Assembly: GCF_900111115.1 (NCBI RefSeq)
Contig: NZ_FOGD01000001.1
Location: 1 to 64,000, forward strand
DNA from: Giesbergeria anulus
Lineage (GTDB): Bacteria > Pseudomonadota > Gammaproteobacteria > Burkholderiales > Burkholderiaceae_C
DNA length: 64,000 bases
Direction of reading: 5' to 3'
Shown here: positions 36,243 to 44,047 of the stretch, one piece after another
Layout of the letters: every line of letters begins with the position of its first letter
Numbering within the stretch: the first letter of the stretch is position 1
Translations under genes and position numbers: made by a program
Notes under the pieces: model-generated
Databases searched by the model: none
What the model saw: only the letters and a program-made list of their open reading frames with translations
What the model was told of the DNA's origin: nothing

Positions 36243-38162
36243 ATGTTTGAATCCATCCGCAAGCACTCCAAGCTTGCGATGATCTTGCTGTTCTTGCTGA
36301 TCATTCCGTCCTTCATTTTGGTAGGCATTGATTCGACGTATTTTTCCGGCAGCAGTCCGGCGGTAGCGGTGGTTGATGGCCACGAAATCACCCAAACCGA
36401 TTGGGACAATGCCCACCGCCAAGAGTCAGAGCGCTTGCGCGCCCAGCAGCCTAACATCAACGCTGCCTTGCTCGATACCCCTGAGGCCCGTTATGCCACC
36501 CTAGAGCGTTTGGTGCGTGAGCGGGTGTTGCAAGCGGCGACCCATAAATCCCATCTGGTGGCCAGTGATGCCCAATTGGCGCGCCACCTCAGTGACATCC
36601 CGCAAATTGCGGCCCTGCGTCAACCAGACGGCAAGCTCAATATCGAGGGTTACAAAGCCTTGGTGGCCACACAGGGCCTGACCCCTGAAGGTTTTGAAGC
36701 CGCCATGCGCCAAGAACTGGCGGTCAACCAAGTGTTGGGCGGGGTCAGTGATACCGTCTTTAGTACCCCAGCACAAACCAAAGTAACACTCGATGCCCTG
36801 CTGCAACGCCGCGAAGTGCAGCTGGTAGAGTTCAAGCCTGCCAGCTTTGCTGCCAAAGTCGAGCAAAGCCCAGAGTTGCTAGAAGCGTATTACAAAGCCA
36901 ATGTTGCTCAATTTCAGCAACCTGAGCAGGCCAGCATGGAATACGTGGTGCTTGATCTGGCCAGTGTTGCTGCAGGCTTGACCCTCAATGAAGCCGATCT
37001 GCGCACTTACTACCAAGAAAATCTGGCCCGTCTGGCTGGCAAAGAAGAGCGTCGCGCTCGCCATATTCTGATCAACGCTGCCAAAGACACCCCAGCCCCA
37101 GAGCGCGACAAGGCCAAGGCCCGCGCTGAAGAACTGCTGGCGCAACTGCGCAAAGCCCCAGCCAGCTTTGCAGAACTGGCCAAAAAATCATCGCAAGACA
37201 CTGGATCAGCCATCCAAGGCGGCGATTTGGGGTTTTTTGCCCGTGGCGCGATGGTCAAGCCGTTTGAAGATGCCGCCTTTGCGCTGAAAAAAGACGAAAT
37301 CAGCGAACTGGTCGAGAGCGAATTTGGCTACCACATCATCCAGTTGACGGACATCAAAACGCCCCGTCAGCCGAGTTTTGACGAGTTGCGTCCACGCCTA
37401 GAAGCCGAAATGCGCCAGCAACAGGCACAACGCAAGTTTGCTGAGGTCGCTGAGACCTTCAGCAATACCGTCTATGAACAGGCCGAAAGCCTGCAACCAG
37501 TGGCCGATAAACTGGGTCTGAAGGTGCAAACGGCCAACAAGGTGCAACGTAAACCAGTACCCGGCGCTACCGGCGTACTGGCCAATGAGAAATTTTTGGC
37601 AGCGCTGTTCTCTGAAGACTCTATCAGCCACAAACGCAATACGGAGGCGTTGGAGCTGGGTAGCAACCAACTGGTAGCAGGTCGTATCACCGCCCACCAA
37701 GCCGCTTCTACCTTGGCCTTCGATGCGGTGCGCCCACAAGTGCAAAAACTCTATGTGGCTGAAAAATCGGCTGAATTGGCACGCAAAGAAGGTGAAGCTC
37801 GATTGGCTGCTTGGCAGGTGAAGCCCGAAACCGCTACCGGCCTCAGTGCTCCACTGGTGTTGTCGCGTGACCAGCGGCAAAATCAAGCGCCAGTGCTGCT
37901 TGATGCTGTGCTGTCTGCCAAAACCGATAAGCTACCCGCTTGGGTGGGTGTCGATGTGGGCAGCAGTGGCTACACGCTGGCACGCATCAACCGTGTGCTG
38001 CCACGTGAGGCTTCTGAGGCCACCATCGAAGCACAACGCCAACAACAATACATGCAATGGCTGACGATGGCAGAAACCCAAGCCTACTATGACTTCCTGA
38101 AAACCAGGTTTAAGGTGCAGATGAAGGCACCACGTCCGGCAGCAACGACAGAAAAAAATTGA
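36243..38162 (+). CDS. ppiD: Periplasmic peptidyl-prolyl isomerase/chaperone PpiD
   Basis: A 639-residue inner-membrane-anchored folding factor near the Sec translocon. It shows one N-terminal TM helix ([19 protein letters not shown], about residues 11-29), a SurA-like N-terminal chaperone region, a parvulin domain at about 255-375 ([10 protein letters not shown], then [19 protein letters not shown] and [12 protein letters not shown]), and a long C-terminal region. Length fits the PpiD family (about 620-640). It starts with ATG 36243. No operon partner follows except a tRNA gene. Confidence 0.93.
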   Translation: MFESIRKHSKLAMILLFLLIIPSFILVGIDSTYFSGSSPAVAVVDGHEITQTDWDNAHRQESERLRAQQPNINAALLDTPEARYATLERLVRERVLQAATHKSHLVASDAQLARHLSDIPQIAALRQPDGKLNIEGYKALVATQGLTPEGFEAAMRQELAVNQVLGGVSDTVFSTPAQTKVTLDALLQRREVQLVEFKPASFAAKVEQSPELLEAYYKANVAQFQQPEQASMEYVVLDLASVAAGLTLNEADLRTYYQENLARLAGKEERRARHILINAAKDTPAPERDKAKARAEELLAQLRKAPASFAELAKKSSQDTGSAIQGGDLGFFARGAMVKPFEDAAFALKKDEISELVESEFGYHIIQLTDIKTPRQPSFDELRPRLEAEMRQQQAQRKFAEVAETFSNTVYEQAESLQPVADKLGLKVQTANKVQRKPVPGATGVLANEKFLAALFSEDSISHKRNTEALELGSNQLVAGRITAHQAASTLAFDAVRPQVQKLYVAEKSAELARKEGEARLAAWQVKPETATGLSAPLVLSRDQRQNQAPVLLDAVLSAKTDKLPAWVGVDVGSSGYTLARINRVLPREASEATIEAQRQQQYMQWLTMAETQAYYDFLKTRFKVQMKAPRPAATTEKN

Positions 38163-38187
38163 TTTCGGCTTTTTTCGCATTTTTTGC

Positions 38188-38196
38188 TGTTATAAT
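38188..38196 (+). promoter_or_regulatory. Extended -10 promoter of tRNA-His
   Basis: TGTTATAAT, a consensus -10 hexamer (TATAAT, 38191-38196) with an extended TGn, lies 11 nt before the tRNA-His 5' end. No good -35 is seen at the right distance, which fits an extended -10 promoter. Confidence 0.6.
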
Positions 38197-38206
38197 TCAA
38201 ATCTAC

Positions 38207-38283
38207 GGTGGCTGTAGCTCAGTTGGTAGAGTCCAGGATTGTGATTCCTGTTGTCGTGGGTTCGAGCCCCATCAGCCACCCCA
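38207..38283 (+). tRNA. tRNA-His (anticodon GTG)
   Basis: Cloverleaf with the family-typical G-1: GGTGGCTG at the 5' end pairs with CAGCCACC before CCA. Anticodon loop TTGTGAT lies in the stem CAGGA/TCCTG; T-arm GGGTTCGAGCCCC. The sequence is close to E. coli tRNA-His. Confidence 0.97.
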
Positions 38284-38295
38284 AGTAAATCAGCA

Positions 38296-38328
38296 AAAAG
38301 CCGCTCCTAACCGGGAGCGGCTTTTTTG
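38296..38328 (+). terminator. Rho-independent terminator after tRNA-His
   Basis: Stem GCCGCTCC (38300-38307) with GGAGCGGC (38314-38321), loop TAACCG, A-run before and six T after. The A-run makes it usable on the minus strand too, where it could end transcription of the cytidylyltransferase/LicD pair. Confidence 0.85.
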
Positions 38329-38379
38329 TTGGGTGCAACCTATAGGCAAGTTGCAAAAATTTGGTTCTTTGTGGGTCTG

Positions 38380-38580
38380 CATTCGCCCTTCCGTTGCCAG
38401 TTGCCTGATGTTTTGTGTGCCTTTGCCTAGGTGATCGAATTCGCTGGCATCGGGGCTAAAGTCAGGCGCATTGGGGCAAGCTAAGATGCGATGGCCAAAT
38501 GTGCAATTGGCGTTGCAGCAGACGTATTCTCTTGGAACTCGGAGCTCGGTGGTACTGAAACAGGGGGCCGCCGAGTGTGT
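38380..38580 (-). pseudogene. Possible remnant of an Ogr/Delta-like phage zinc-finger regulator
   Basis: The 305 nt from 38284 to 38588 contain no intact gene apart from the terminator. On the minus strand one frame reads LRVPREYVCCNANCTFGHRI then LACPNAPDFSPDASE. This resembles the second half of Ogr/Delta-type zinc-ribbon activators of P2-like phages (RExYVQCxNxxCGHT, then a Ser/Pro-rich stretch). The first Cys pair is not found and the frame continues without homology on both sides. It is only a hint of an old prophage fragment beside a tRNA gene. It could be chance. Confidence 0.25.
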
Positions 38581-38588
38581 TGCTACAG

Positions 38589-39083
38589 CTATTGGCCCCC
38601 TTGGGCCATTTTCTGGCGTAAGGCGGTGCTCGAAATACCCTGTGTATAGGGCAGCGCTTGGCAGGCGATGCCGCTGTTTGCTAGCAAGGGCGCTAGGCGC
38701 TGCCAGCGTGAGGTATCGATCCAGTCGCTGCTTACGAACACGGTGTTCACGCCCCAGTCGATCAGCCAACGGGCGGCAGCATCGGTTTGGTCTAGCCCCA
38801 CATCAAAAATGCAGGCGTCGTCCACACAGCGCAGGCCCAGCACAATTTCCATGCGGTGTGTCTCGCTGCAAACGGGTACACGTCCTTTGCTCAGCGGCAG
38901 CAGTCGGTCAGAGCCTATGCCCACTTTCAGGTGGCTACAGTGTTGGCGTGCAGCCGTCAAAAAACGCAGGTGCCCCACATGGAACAAGTCGAATGCGCCA
39001 ATCGTGCCACCCACCACTCTAGCGGTGTGTGAGCTGTAGTGTGGGTCGTTTCGCAGGTCGGTTTGGGCTAGTGGGCTCAGCAT
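38589..39083 (-). CDS. Cytidylyltransferase-like nucleotidyltransferase (TagD/RfaE fold)
   Basis: A 164-residue nucleotidyltransferase. It has the HxGH-type signature GAFDLFHVGHLRFLTAARQH, then GSDRLLPLSKGRVPVCSETHRMEIVLGL with the RxxxV-type block, and IDWGVNTVFVSSDWIDTSRW near the end. This is the layout of glycerol-3-phosphate, ethanolamine-phosphate or choline-phosphate cytidylyltransferases. Its start overlaps the end of the LicD-like gene upstream by 7 nt, implying that the two make and use an activated alcohol-phosphate. The alcohol cannot be told from sequence. Confidence 0.82.
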   Translation of the reverse strand: MLSPLAQTDLRNDPHYSSHTARVVGGTIGAFDLFHVGHLRFLTAARQHCSHLKVGIGSDRLLPLSKGRVPVCSETHRMEIVLGLRCVDDACIFDVGLDQTDAAARWLIDWGVNTVFVSSDWIDTSRWQRLAPLLANSGIACQALPYTQGISSTALRQKMAQGGQ

Positions 39084-40051
39084 GGCAATGGGTGGGCGTG
39101 AGGGGATGCAAAGGCGTGTACCACGGGGTCGGTACCATCCAGCCGGGCCAAGGTGTGCAAGCGCCGAGCCACTAGGTTGGCTTGCCCCTGTATCCAGGCT
39201 TCGAACAGGCGTAATGCGCCCCAGGTGCGGGTGTAGTCGTTGTAGGCCAACAGGGCTGGGGTTTCTATGGTGCTGTCAAATTCGGCATTGGGCGTGCGCC
39301 AGTGGGGGCCGTAAAGCTCTGCCAGCAGACTTTCGGGGTGGTGTACGTCCCAATGCGTGCCCCAGGGGTGGTTGTTTAGCACCAGTTCAATGGGCTTGAA
39401 TTTGAGCAGGCGGCCCTGTTCACGCGGCAGCCCAACGGGCCACCAGCCACCCCAGACACATGCGTTGACGGCGTCAAACTCGTAGCCAAACAGATCGAGC
39501 GTGATGGCATGTTCGCTATGCACAAAGCTGCGAAAGTTAACAGCCTTGACCACCGTCCATGCCGGTTTCCAACCCCAAGCGGGCATGGCATCGACAGCAG
39601 CTTGCAGCTGCTGCATGGGCACCACCACGTCCAGATCTTTGTCGTTGGGCAGCAGTTGATTATTGCGCACCAGACCCAGCAGTGCGCCTGCCGTGGCAAA
39701 GGCTGTTAAGCCCTGTGCTGCCAAGCCTGCCAGCGTCTGGCGCAACAGGGCCAGCCCGGCTTTGGTGTCGATGGTGATAGGGGGCTGATCCGATGGTCTA
39801 GGCATGGGCTGTTGGGCCGCCCGGTGCAACGCTGTGCGTAATACCGCCAAGCTGGCCGTTATCTGGCTACCTGAAAACAGTGCCAGGCCGTAACACAACT
39901 CCAGCCGGATGCGGTGCAGTGGCGAGTCGGTCAATTCTTCCTGAGGCAATAAGGCCAACGCCTTGGCAAAAATGGCTACGGCATTGGGCTGGGTGAGGAT
40001 GGGATTGGCCGCCTGCCAAACGGCATCAGGGTTTGAAAGGTCGATGCGCAT
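39077..40051 (-). CDS. LicD/fukutin-like nucleotidyltransferase-fold phosphotransferase
   Basis: A 324-residue protein. The central part holds the LicD/fukutin signature FATAGALLGLVRNNQLLPNDKD with DLDVVV next (Asp-x-Asp metal site), then ITLDLFGYEFDAV and a Trp-rich region with LFKFKPIELVLNN-like sequence (seen as LKFKPIELVLNN), and SLLAELYGPHWRTP. LicD relatives transfer phosphocholine or another alcohol-phosphate from a CDP donor to glycans. The first 110 residues are helical and unassigned. The overlapping downstream cytidylyltransferase would provide the donor. The acceptor is unknown; no glycosyltransferases are nearby. Confidence 0.8.
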   Translation of the reverse strand: MRIDLSNPDAVWQAANPILTQPNAVAIFAKALALLPQEELTDSPLHRIRLELCYGLALFSGSQITASLAVLRTALHRAAQQPMPRPSDQPPITIDTKAGLALLRQTLAGLAAQGLTAFATAGALLGLVRNNQLLPNDKDLDVVVPMQQLQAAVDAMPAWGWKPAWTVVKAVNFRSFVHSEHAITLDLFGYEFDAVNACVWGGWWPVGLPREQGRLLKFKPIELVLNNHPWGTHWDVHHPESLLAELYGPHWRTPNAEFDSTIETPALLAYNDYTRTWGALRLFEAWIQGQANLVARRLHTLARLDGTDPVVHAFASPHAHPLPC

Positions 40052-40141
40052 AGGTGTTTGGCTACGTTAGCAGCCAGCGTTTTGCGGTCATGCTCGTAGC
40101 ACATACTGCCAATTAACGAACTTTGTTTGAACAGCCAAATT

Positions 40142-40236
40142 TTAGGAGTTACGCAAAACCAGCGATCTCAACTTTCCATCCCATGAGTTCAATGTGCGTA
40201 AATTAAAGATTCGAGGCGCTTTTGCGTCACTCCTAA
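40142..40236 (+). mobile_element. MITE-like element with 17-bp terminal inverted repeats
   Basis: Ends TTAGGAGTTACGCAAAA (40142-40158) and TTTTGCGTCACTCCTAA (40220-40236) are inverted repeats with one mismatch in 17. The 95-bp unit has no coding capacity and sits in the 245-nt gap between the LicD-like gene and the TauE-like gene. No clear target-site duplication was seen. It could be a miniature element mobilised by an IS with similar ends, or the collapsed remains of one. The rest of the gap shows nothing recognisable. Confidence 0.55.
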
Positions 40237-40296
40237 GTCAAATGCAATTGCCCTGAGGGCCGATATAAGCCATTATTTAGCCCCCAAGGCCGGGGG

Positions 40297-41013
40297 CTAG
40301 CTGCACCACAGTTCCGGCCCGTGGGTAGCATCCAGCCACAACGCCCATAATGCCACACCACACAGTAACACGCCTGCCAGCCGTGTGCCACGGTCGCCAT
40401 GCACCTTCAGGCGCTGGCGCAGCCGCAACCACAGCCACGGCCCGGCCAGCAGCCACAAGCCACTGCCCAAGGCAAACAGTGCCATCGTCACGGCCCCCGA
40501 CAGAGCGCTACCGCTCAGTGATGCCACTAGCAAGGCTGAATAAAGCAAACCACAAGGCATCAGTGCCCACAGAAAGCCGGTGGCAAACACGCCGCCCGGT
40601 TTAGCCACTACTGGACGCACCCGTTGCCAAAGCCCGCGCCCGGCTTGCTCTACCCAAGCGGGCTGGCGTGCCAGCACCACCATCATCAGGCCCCAAGCCA
40701 AAATGCCCACATGCAGCATTGTCCATGCTGGGCGCAAGGCGGCGCTTTGCACCGTGACCCACGCCAGACTTTGCATGGCTACCGCTGCCAGCGCCCCCAC
40801 GCTGGCATAGCCCAGCAGTCGGCCCACATGGTATGCCCAGAGTCGCAGCCGCTGCGGGCTACTGGTTGGCCCTTGCACCGGCTGCGTGGTAGTCGTCTCA
40901 GAGTTACCCGCCCCCACCACGGCACCGCAAGGGGCTGCGCACATGGCTAAACAATGCGGCCCCCCCACCAGCCCCATCACCAAGGCCGTCCAGGCCACTG
41001 AAAAAAGCATCAT
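40297..41013 (-). CDS. TauE/SafE-like membrane protein of the cytochrome-oxidase/hemN neighbourhood
   Basis: A membrane protein of about 238 residues with some six helices. The N-terminal motif VGGPHCLAMCAAPCGA places it with the COG2836 proteins (heavy-metal transport or cytochrome oxidase biogenesis), which are often found with ccoNOP, hemN and fnr, rather than with sulfite exporters proper. A second Cys site is LMPCGLLYSALL. Start is ATG 41013 or 41010; a TTG at 41019 overlaps the hemN stop. It should be co-transcribed with hemN and hence FNR-controlled. Copper or heme-copper enzyme assembly is the inferred role. Confidence 0.82.
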   Translation of the reverse strand: MMLFSVAWTALVMGLVGGPHCLAMCAAPCGAVVGAGNSETTTTQPVQGPTSSPQRLRLWAYHVGRLLGYASVGALAAVAMQSLAWVTVQSAALRPAWTMLHVGILAWGLMMVVLARQPAWVEQAGRGLWQRVRPVVAKPGGVFATGFLWALMPCGLLYSALLVASLSGSALSGAVTMALFALGSGLWLLAGPWLWLRLRQRLKVHGDRGTRLAGVLLCGVALWALWLDATHGPELWCS

Positions 41014-41015
41014 CC

Positions 41016-42398
41016 TCAAATGATGCGGGAAAATCGGGTTCGGTTCCGGTCGGCCTGTAAATACCGGTCAAACGTCATGGCAATGCCGCGCACAAAGTAC
41101 CAGCCCATCTCCGTGACTTGCACGCCATCGGCGTTGAAGCTGACCAAGCCTTGGCCGGCCATTTCTTGCAGCACGTCCAACTCGGCAGCAAAATACTGTC
41201 GAAAATCAATCAGCCAAGCGGCTTCTAATGGCTCAAACAGCAGTTCGCCTTGGCACATCAAGGCCATGATGACGGCGCGGCGCACCAAATCGTCGCGCGT
41301 CAGGGCCAAACCGCGCACAATGGGCAGACGGTTTTGGTTCAGGTGGTCGTAGTATTCGTCCAGTGTTTTGGCATTTTGGCTGTAGGTGGCACCCACGCGT
41401 CCAATGGCCGATACCCCCAGCGCAATCAAATCGCAGTCGGGCTGGGTGCTGTAGCCCTGAAAATTGCGGTGCAGGCGTCCTTGGCGTTTAGCCACGGCCA
41501 GTGCATCGTCGGGCAGGGCAAAATGGTCCATCCCTACATAGACATAGCCCGCTGCATTAAAGGCCTCTAGCGAGCGCGCCAGCATCCCCACTTTGGCCGA
41601 GGCCATTGGCAAGTCGGCCCACACAATGCGCCGCTGTGGCTTAAAGCGCTCAGGCAGATGGGCGTAGGCATACAGGGCGATGCGGTCGGGGCGCAGCTGT
41701 GCCACTTGGGCCAACGTGCGCTCAAACGAGGCTGGTGTTTGGCGGGGCAGGCCGTAAATCAAGTCAATGTTGATTGAGGCAAAACCCAGCGTTCGTGCGG
41801 CCTCTACCAGTGCAAATACCTGCTCGGCAGGCTGGATGCGGTGGACAGCTTTTTGCACTTCGGGGTCAAAATCTTGCACGCCAAAGCTCAGGCGGTTAAA
41901 ACCCAGTTCGGCCAGCACGGCCAGCCGCCCAGCATCTACCGTGCGTGGGTCGATCTCGATGGAGTACTCGCCATCGGGGGCCAGCGTAAAGTGGCTGCGC
42001 AGCATGGCCATCAACTCGCGCAAGCCCTCATCGGACAAAAACGTGGGCGAGCCGCCGCCCAGATGCAGCTGGCTGACTACTTGGCCTTTGCCGCAGTGGG
42101 CGGTGTGCAGTTCTACCTCGCGGCTGAGGTAGCGCAGATAAACCTCGGCCCGGTCTTGGTGCCGGGTGATAATTTTGTTGCAGGCGCAGTAGTAGCACAG
42201 CGATTCACAAAATGGAATATGCACATACAGCGACAACGGCAGCGCTTTGGCCGAGGTTCCCACGCTACGCTGTTGCAGGGCCAGCACATAATCGGCCTCG
42301 CCAAACGCCTCCACAAAGCGGTCTGCCGTTGGGTAGGAGGTGTAACGCGGCCCGGGCACGTCAAACTGGGTCAGCAATTCAGGGGAAACAACGGTCAT
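41016..42398 (-). CDS. hemN: Oxygen-independent coproporphyrinogen III oxidase
   Basis: Radical-SAM enzyme of 460 residues that makes protoporphyrinogen IX without oxygen. It has the 4Fe-4S/SAM motif VHIPFCESLCYYCACNK (CxxxCxxC), QLHLGGGSPTFL, EIDPRTVDAGRL, FNRLSFGVQDFDPEVQKAV and INIDLIYGLPRQT, plus the HemN C-terminal domain. Length matches true HemN (about 457), not the shorter HemW. An FNR-type box lies 54 nt before its start. Confidence 0.95.
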   Translation of the reverse strand: MTVVSPELLTQFDVPGPRYTSYPTADRFVEAFGEADYVLALQQRSVGTSAKALPLSLYVHIPFCESLCYYCACNKIITRHQDRAEVYLRYLSREVELHTAHCGKGQVVSQLHLGGGSPTFLSDEGLRELMAMLRSHFTLAPDGEYSIEIDPRTVDAGRLAVLAELGFNRLSFGVQDFDPEVQKAVHRIQPAEQVFALVEAARTLGFASINIDLIYGLPRQTPASFERTLAQVAQLRPDRIALYAYAHLPERFKPQRRIVWADLPMASAKVGMLARSLEAFNAAGYVYVGMDHFALPDDALAVAKRQGRLHRNFQGYSTQPDCDLIALGVSAIGRVGATYSQNAKTLDEYYDHLNQNRLPIVRGLALTRDDLVRRAVIMALMCQGELLFEPLEAAWLIDFRQYFAAELDVLQEMAGQGLVSFNADGVQVTEMGWYFVRGIAMTFDRYLQADRNRTRFSRII

Positions 42399-42451
42399 CA
42401 GAAACTTCCTTAAGTGCCCATGTACTGTGCCGTAAATGGGCTGGGTGGGCG

Positions 42452-42465
42452 TTGACGTCTATCAA
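42452..42465. promoter_or_regulatory. FNR/Anr box between hemN and fnr
   Basis: TTGACGTCTATCAA matches the FNR consensus TTGATNNNNATCAA with one mismatch. It is 54 nt upstream of hemN (minus strand) and 101 nt upstream of fnr (plus strand), so it may serve anaerobic activation of hemN and autoregulation of fnr. Confidence 0.75.
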
Positions 42466-42565
42466 GGGCAGGCGGCAAAAGACAGCGCTGTGGGGCGCTG
42501 TGGGTGATGGGCGATAATTTGAACATGCCGACCGTCGGCTGCTTGCCGGAAATGCCTTACTTGCC

Positions 42566-43288
42566 ATGAATCCACACACCATCAAAGTCGCCTGCTCCAA
42601 CTGCAATCTGCGCGAGCTTTGTATGCCGCTGGGCCTGACCGAAGCACAAATCCAGCGCATTGACGACATGGTAGCCACCCGGCGCAAAATCAAGCGCGGT
42701 GGCACACTGTTTCACAACGGCGAGGCGTTTACCTCCTTGTATGCCATCCGAACCGGGTTTTTTAAGACCTGTGTGGCTACCGAGGACGGGCGCGATCAGG
42801 TCACAGGCTTTCAGATGGCGGGTGAGGTGATTGGCTTGGATGGCATTGTCAATGACCGGCACACCTGCGATGCCATCGCCTTGGAAGATGCCGAGGTTTG
42901 CGTGATGCCCTTTGATCGCATCGAAGAGCTGTCTCGCGAGGTGACGGCGCTGCAAAGCCATGTGCACAAGATCATGAGCCGCGAAATTGTGCGCGAACAT
43001 GGCGTCATGCTGCTGCTGGGCAGCATGCGCGCCGAAGAGCGCTTGGCCGCCTTTTTACTCAATTTGGTACAACGGTTACACACGCGGGGTTTTTCGCAAT
43101 CAGAATTGGTACTGCGCATGACCCGCGAGGAGATCGGCAGCTACTTGGGCCTCAAGCTAGAGACCGTCAGCCGCACCTTTTCTAAATTTGTCGATGATGG
43201 CATTGTCGAGGTGCGCCAGCGCCATGTGCGTATCCTCAATACCGATGCCCTCAAACGCATTGTCAACAACCAGCAGGCTTGTCACTGA
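42566..43288 (+). CDS. fnr: FNR-family anaerobic transcriptional regulator
   Basis: A 240-residue CRP/FNR regulator. Cysteines for an oxygen-sensing 4Fe-4S cluster are present: VACSNCNLRELC near the N-terminus and a fourth Cys in DRHTCDAI. The effector domain contains GEVIGLDGI; the C-terminal helix-turn-helix has MTREEIGSYLGLKLETVSRT with the E-SR recognition residues of FNR. Divergent to hemN, with an FNR box between. It should control respiration and heme genes at low oxygen. Confidence 0.95.
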   Translation: MNPHTIKVACSNCNLRELCMPLGLTEAQIQRIDDMVATRRKIKRGGTLFHNGEAFTSLYAIRTGFFKTCVATEDGRDQVTGFQMAGEVIGLDGIVNDRHTCDAIALEDAEVCVMPFDRIEELSREVTALQSHVHKIMSREIVREHGVMLLLGSMRAEERLAAFLLNLVQRLHTRGFSQSELVLRMTREEIGSYLGLKLETVSRTFSKFVDDGIVEVRQRHVRILNTDALKRIVNNQQACH

Positions 43289-43471
43289 GAGTGAAAGTCT
43301 GTGAAAGACCGGCTGTAAAGCGCCTATGGGCGCTATTTCTGTCATAGTTTGTGGCAAAAAAAGTACCCCACCTCTTGGAAAGCTCTTTTTTTCCCAGTAG
43401 CATCCCTCTAGCCAGTGGAGAAGCAGGTTTTCGCTGGTTCACACTGCTCGTTATTCATAAGGAAACCCAAC

Positions 43472-43852
43472 ATGGCAACTACCAAAAAAGCTCCGGCTAA
43501 GGCCGCCCCCGCTGCTGCCGCTGCCAAACCCGAAAAGGTTGCAAAGGTCAGCAAGGCTGCTGCTGCCCCCGCTGCTGAAGCTGCTGCCCCTGCTGCTAAA
43601 AAGCGCACCCCCAACGCGGCTTTCATGAAGCCCCTGACACCGAGTGATGAACTGGCCGCTGTGGTGGGCAAGGCTCCCCTGCCACGCACGGAAATCATCA
43701 GCAAGCTGTGGGCTTACATCAAAGAGCACAAGCTGCAAGACGAAGCCAACAAGCGCAACATCAATGCTGATGCCAAGCTGAAGAAGGTGTTTGGCAAGCC
43801 CCAAGTCTCGATGTTCGAGATGGCTGGCCTGATTGGTAAGCACGTGAAATAA
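43472..43852 (+). CDS. SWIB/MDM2-domain protein with histone H1-like tail
   Basis: A 126-residue protein in two parts. Residues 1-45 are a Lys/Ala/Pro tail (KKAPAKAAPAAAAAKP) like bacterial histone H1 homologues. Residues about 48-126 are a SWIB domain: FMKPLTPSDELAAVVGKAPL, EIISKLWAYIKEHKLQD, ADAKLKKVFGKPQVSMFEM and AGLIGKHVK. Such proteins are common in Burkholderiales and Chlamydia and are presumed nucleoid-associated. ATG 43472 follows AAGGAAA. A strong terminator comes 20 nt later, so it is monocistronic. Confidence 0.92.
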   Translation: MATTKKAPAKAAPAAAAAKPEKVAKVSKAAAAPAAEAAAPAAKKRTPNAAFMKPLTPSDELAAVVGKAPLPRTEIISKLWAYIKEHKLQDEANKRNINADAKLKKVFGKPQVSMFEMAGLIGKHVK

Positions 43853-43872
43853 GCGTTCGCGCCCTTCACACG

Positions 43873-43899
43873 AGGCCGGCTTTGCCGGCCTTTTTTTTT
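43873..43899 (+). terminator. Rho-independent terminator after the SWIB gene
   Basis: Stem AGGCCGGC (43873-43880) with GCCGGCCT (43884-43891), loop TTT, followed by a run of T to 43899. Confidence 0.9.
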
Positions 43900-43915
43900 C
43901 TTCACTTTGCTTTTG

Positions 43916-43934
43916 AATGAGAATAGTTGTTATT
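43916..43934 (+). promoter_or_regulatory. Fur box candidate upstream of the siderophore receptor
   Basis: AATGAGAATAGTTGTTATT fits the 19-bp Fur pattern; the left half equals that of the near-perfect box at 48189. It is 113 nt before the receptor start, consistent with iron repression. Confidence 0.6.
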
Positions 43935-44047
43935 TGATTTAAGATTGGCGTCTTTGCGATGCACAGCCAGTTTCCCAGCCACTGCTTCGTACCTGTGCCG
44001 GCACCGATGGTGGTGTCGGTGGCAATGTCATACCTACGGAGGCCCAA

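Noticed and set aside
38207-38600. Intact prophage or island attached to tRNA-His
   Set aside because: No integrase, no repeated tRNA 3' end and no phage structural genes are seen nearby; only a weak zinc-finger-like fragment remains.
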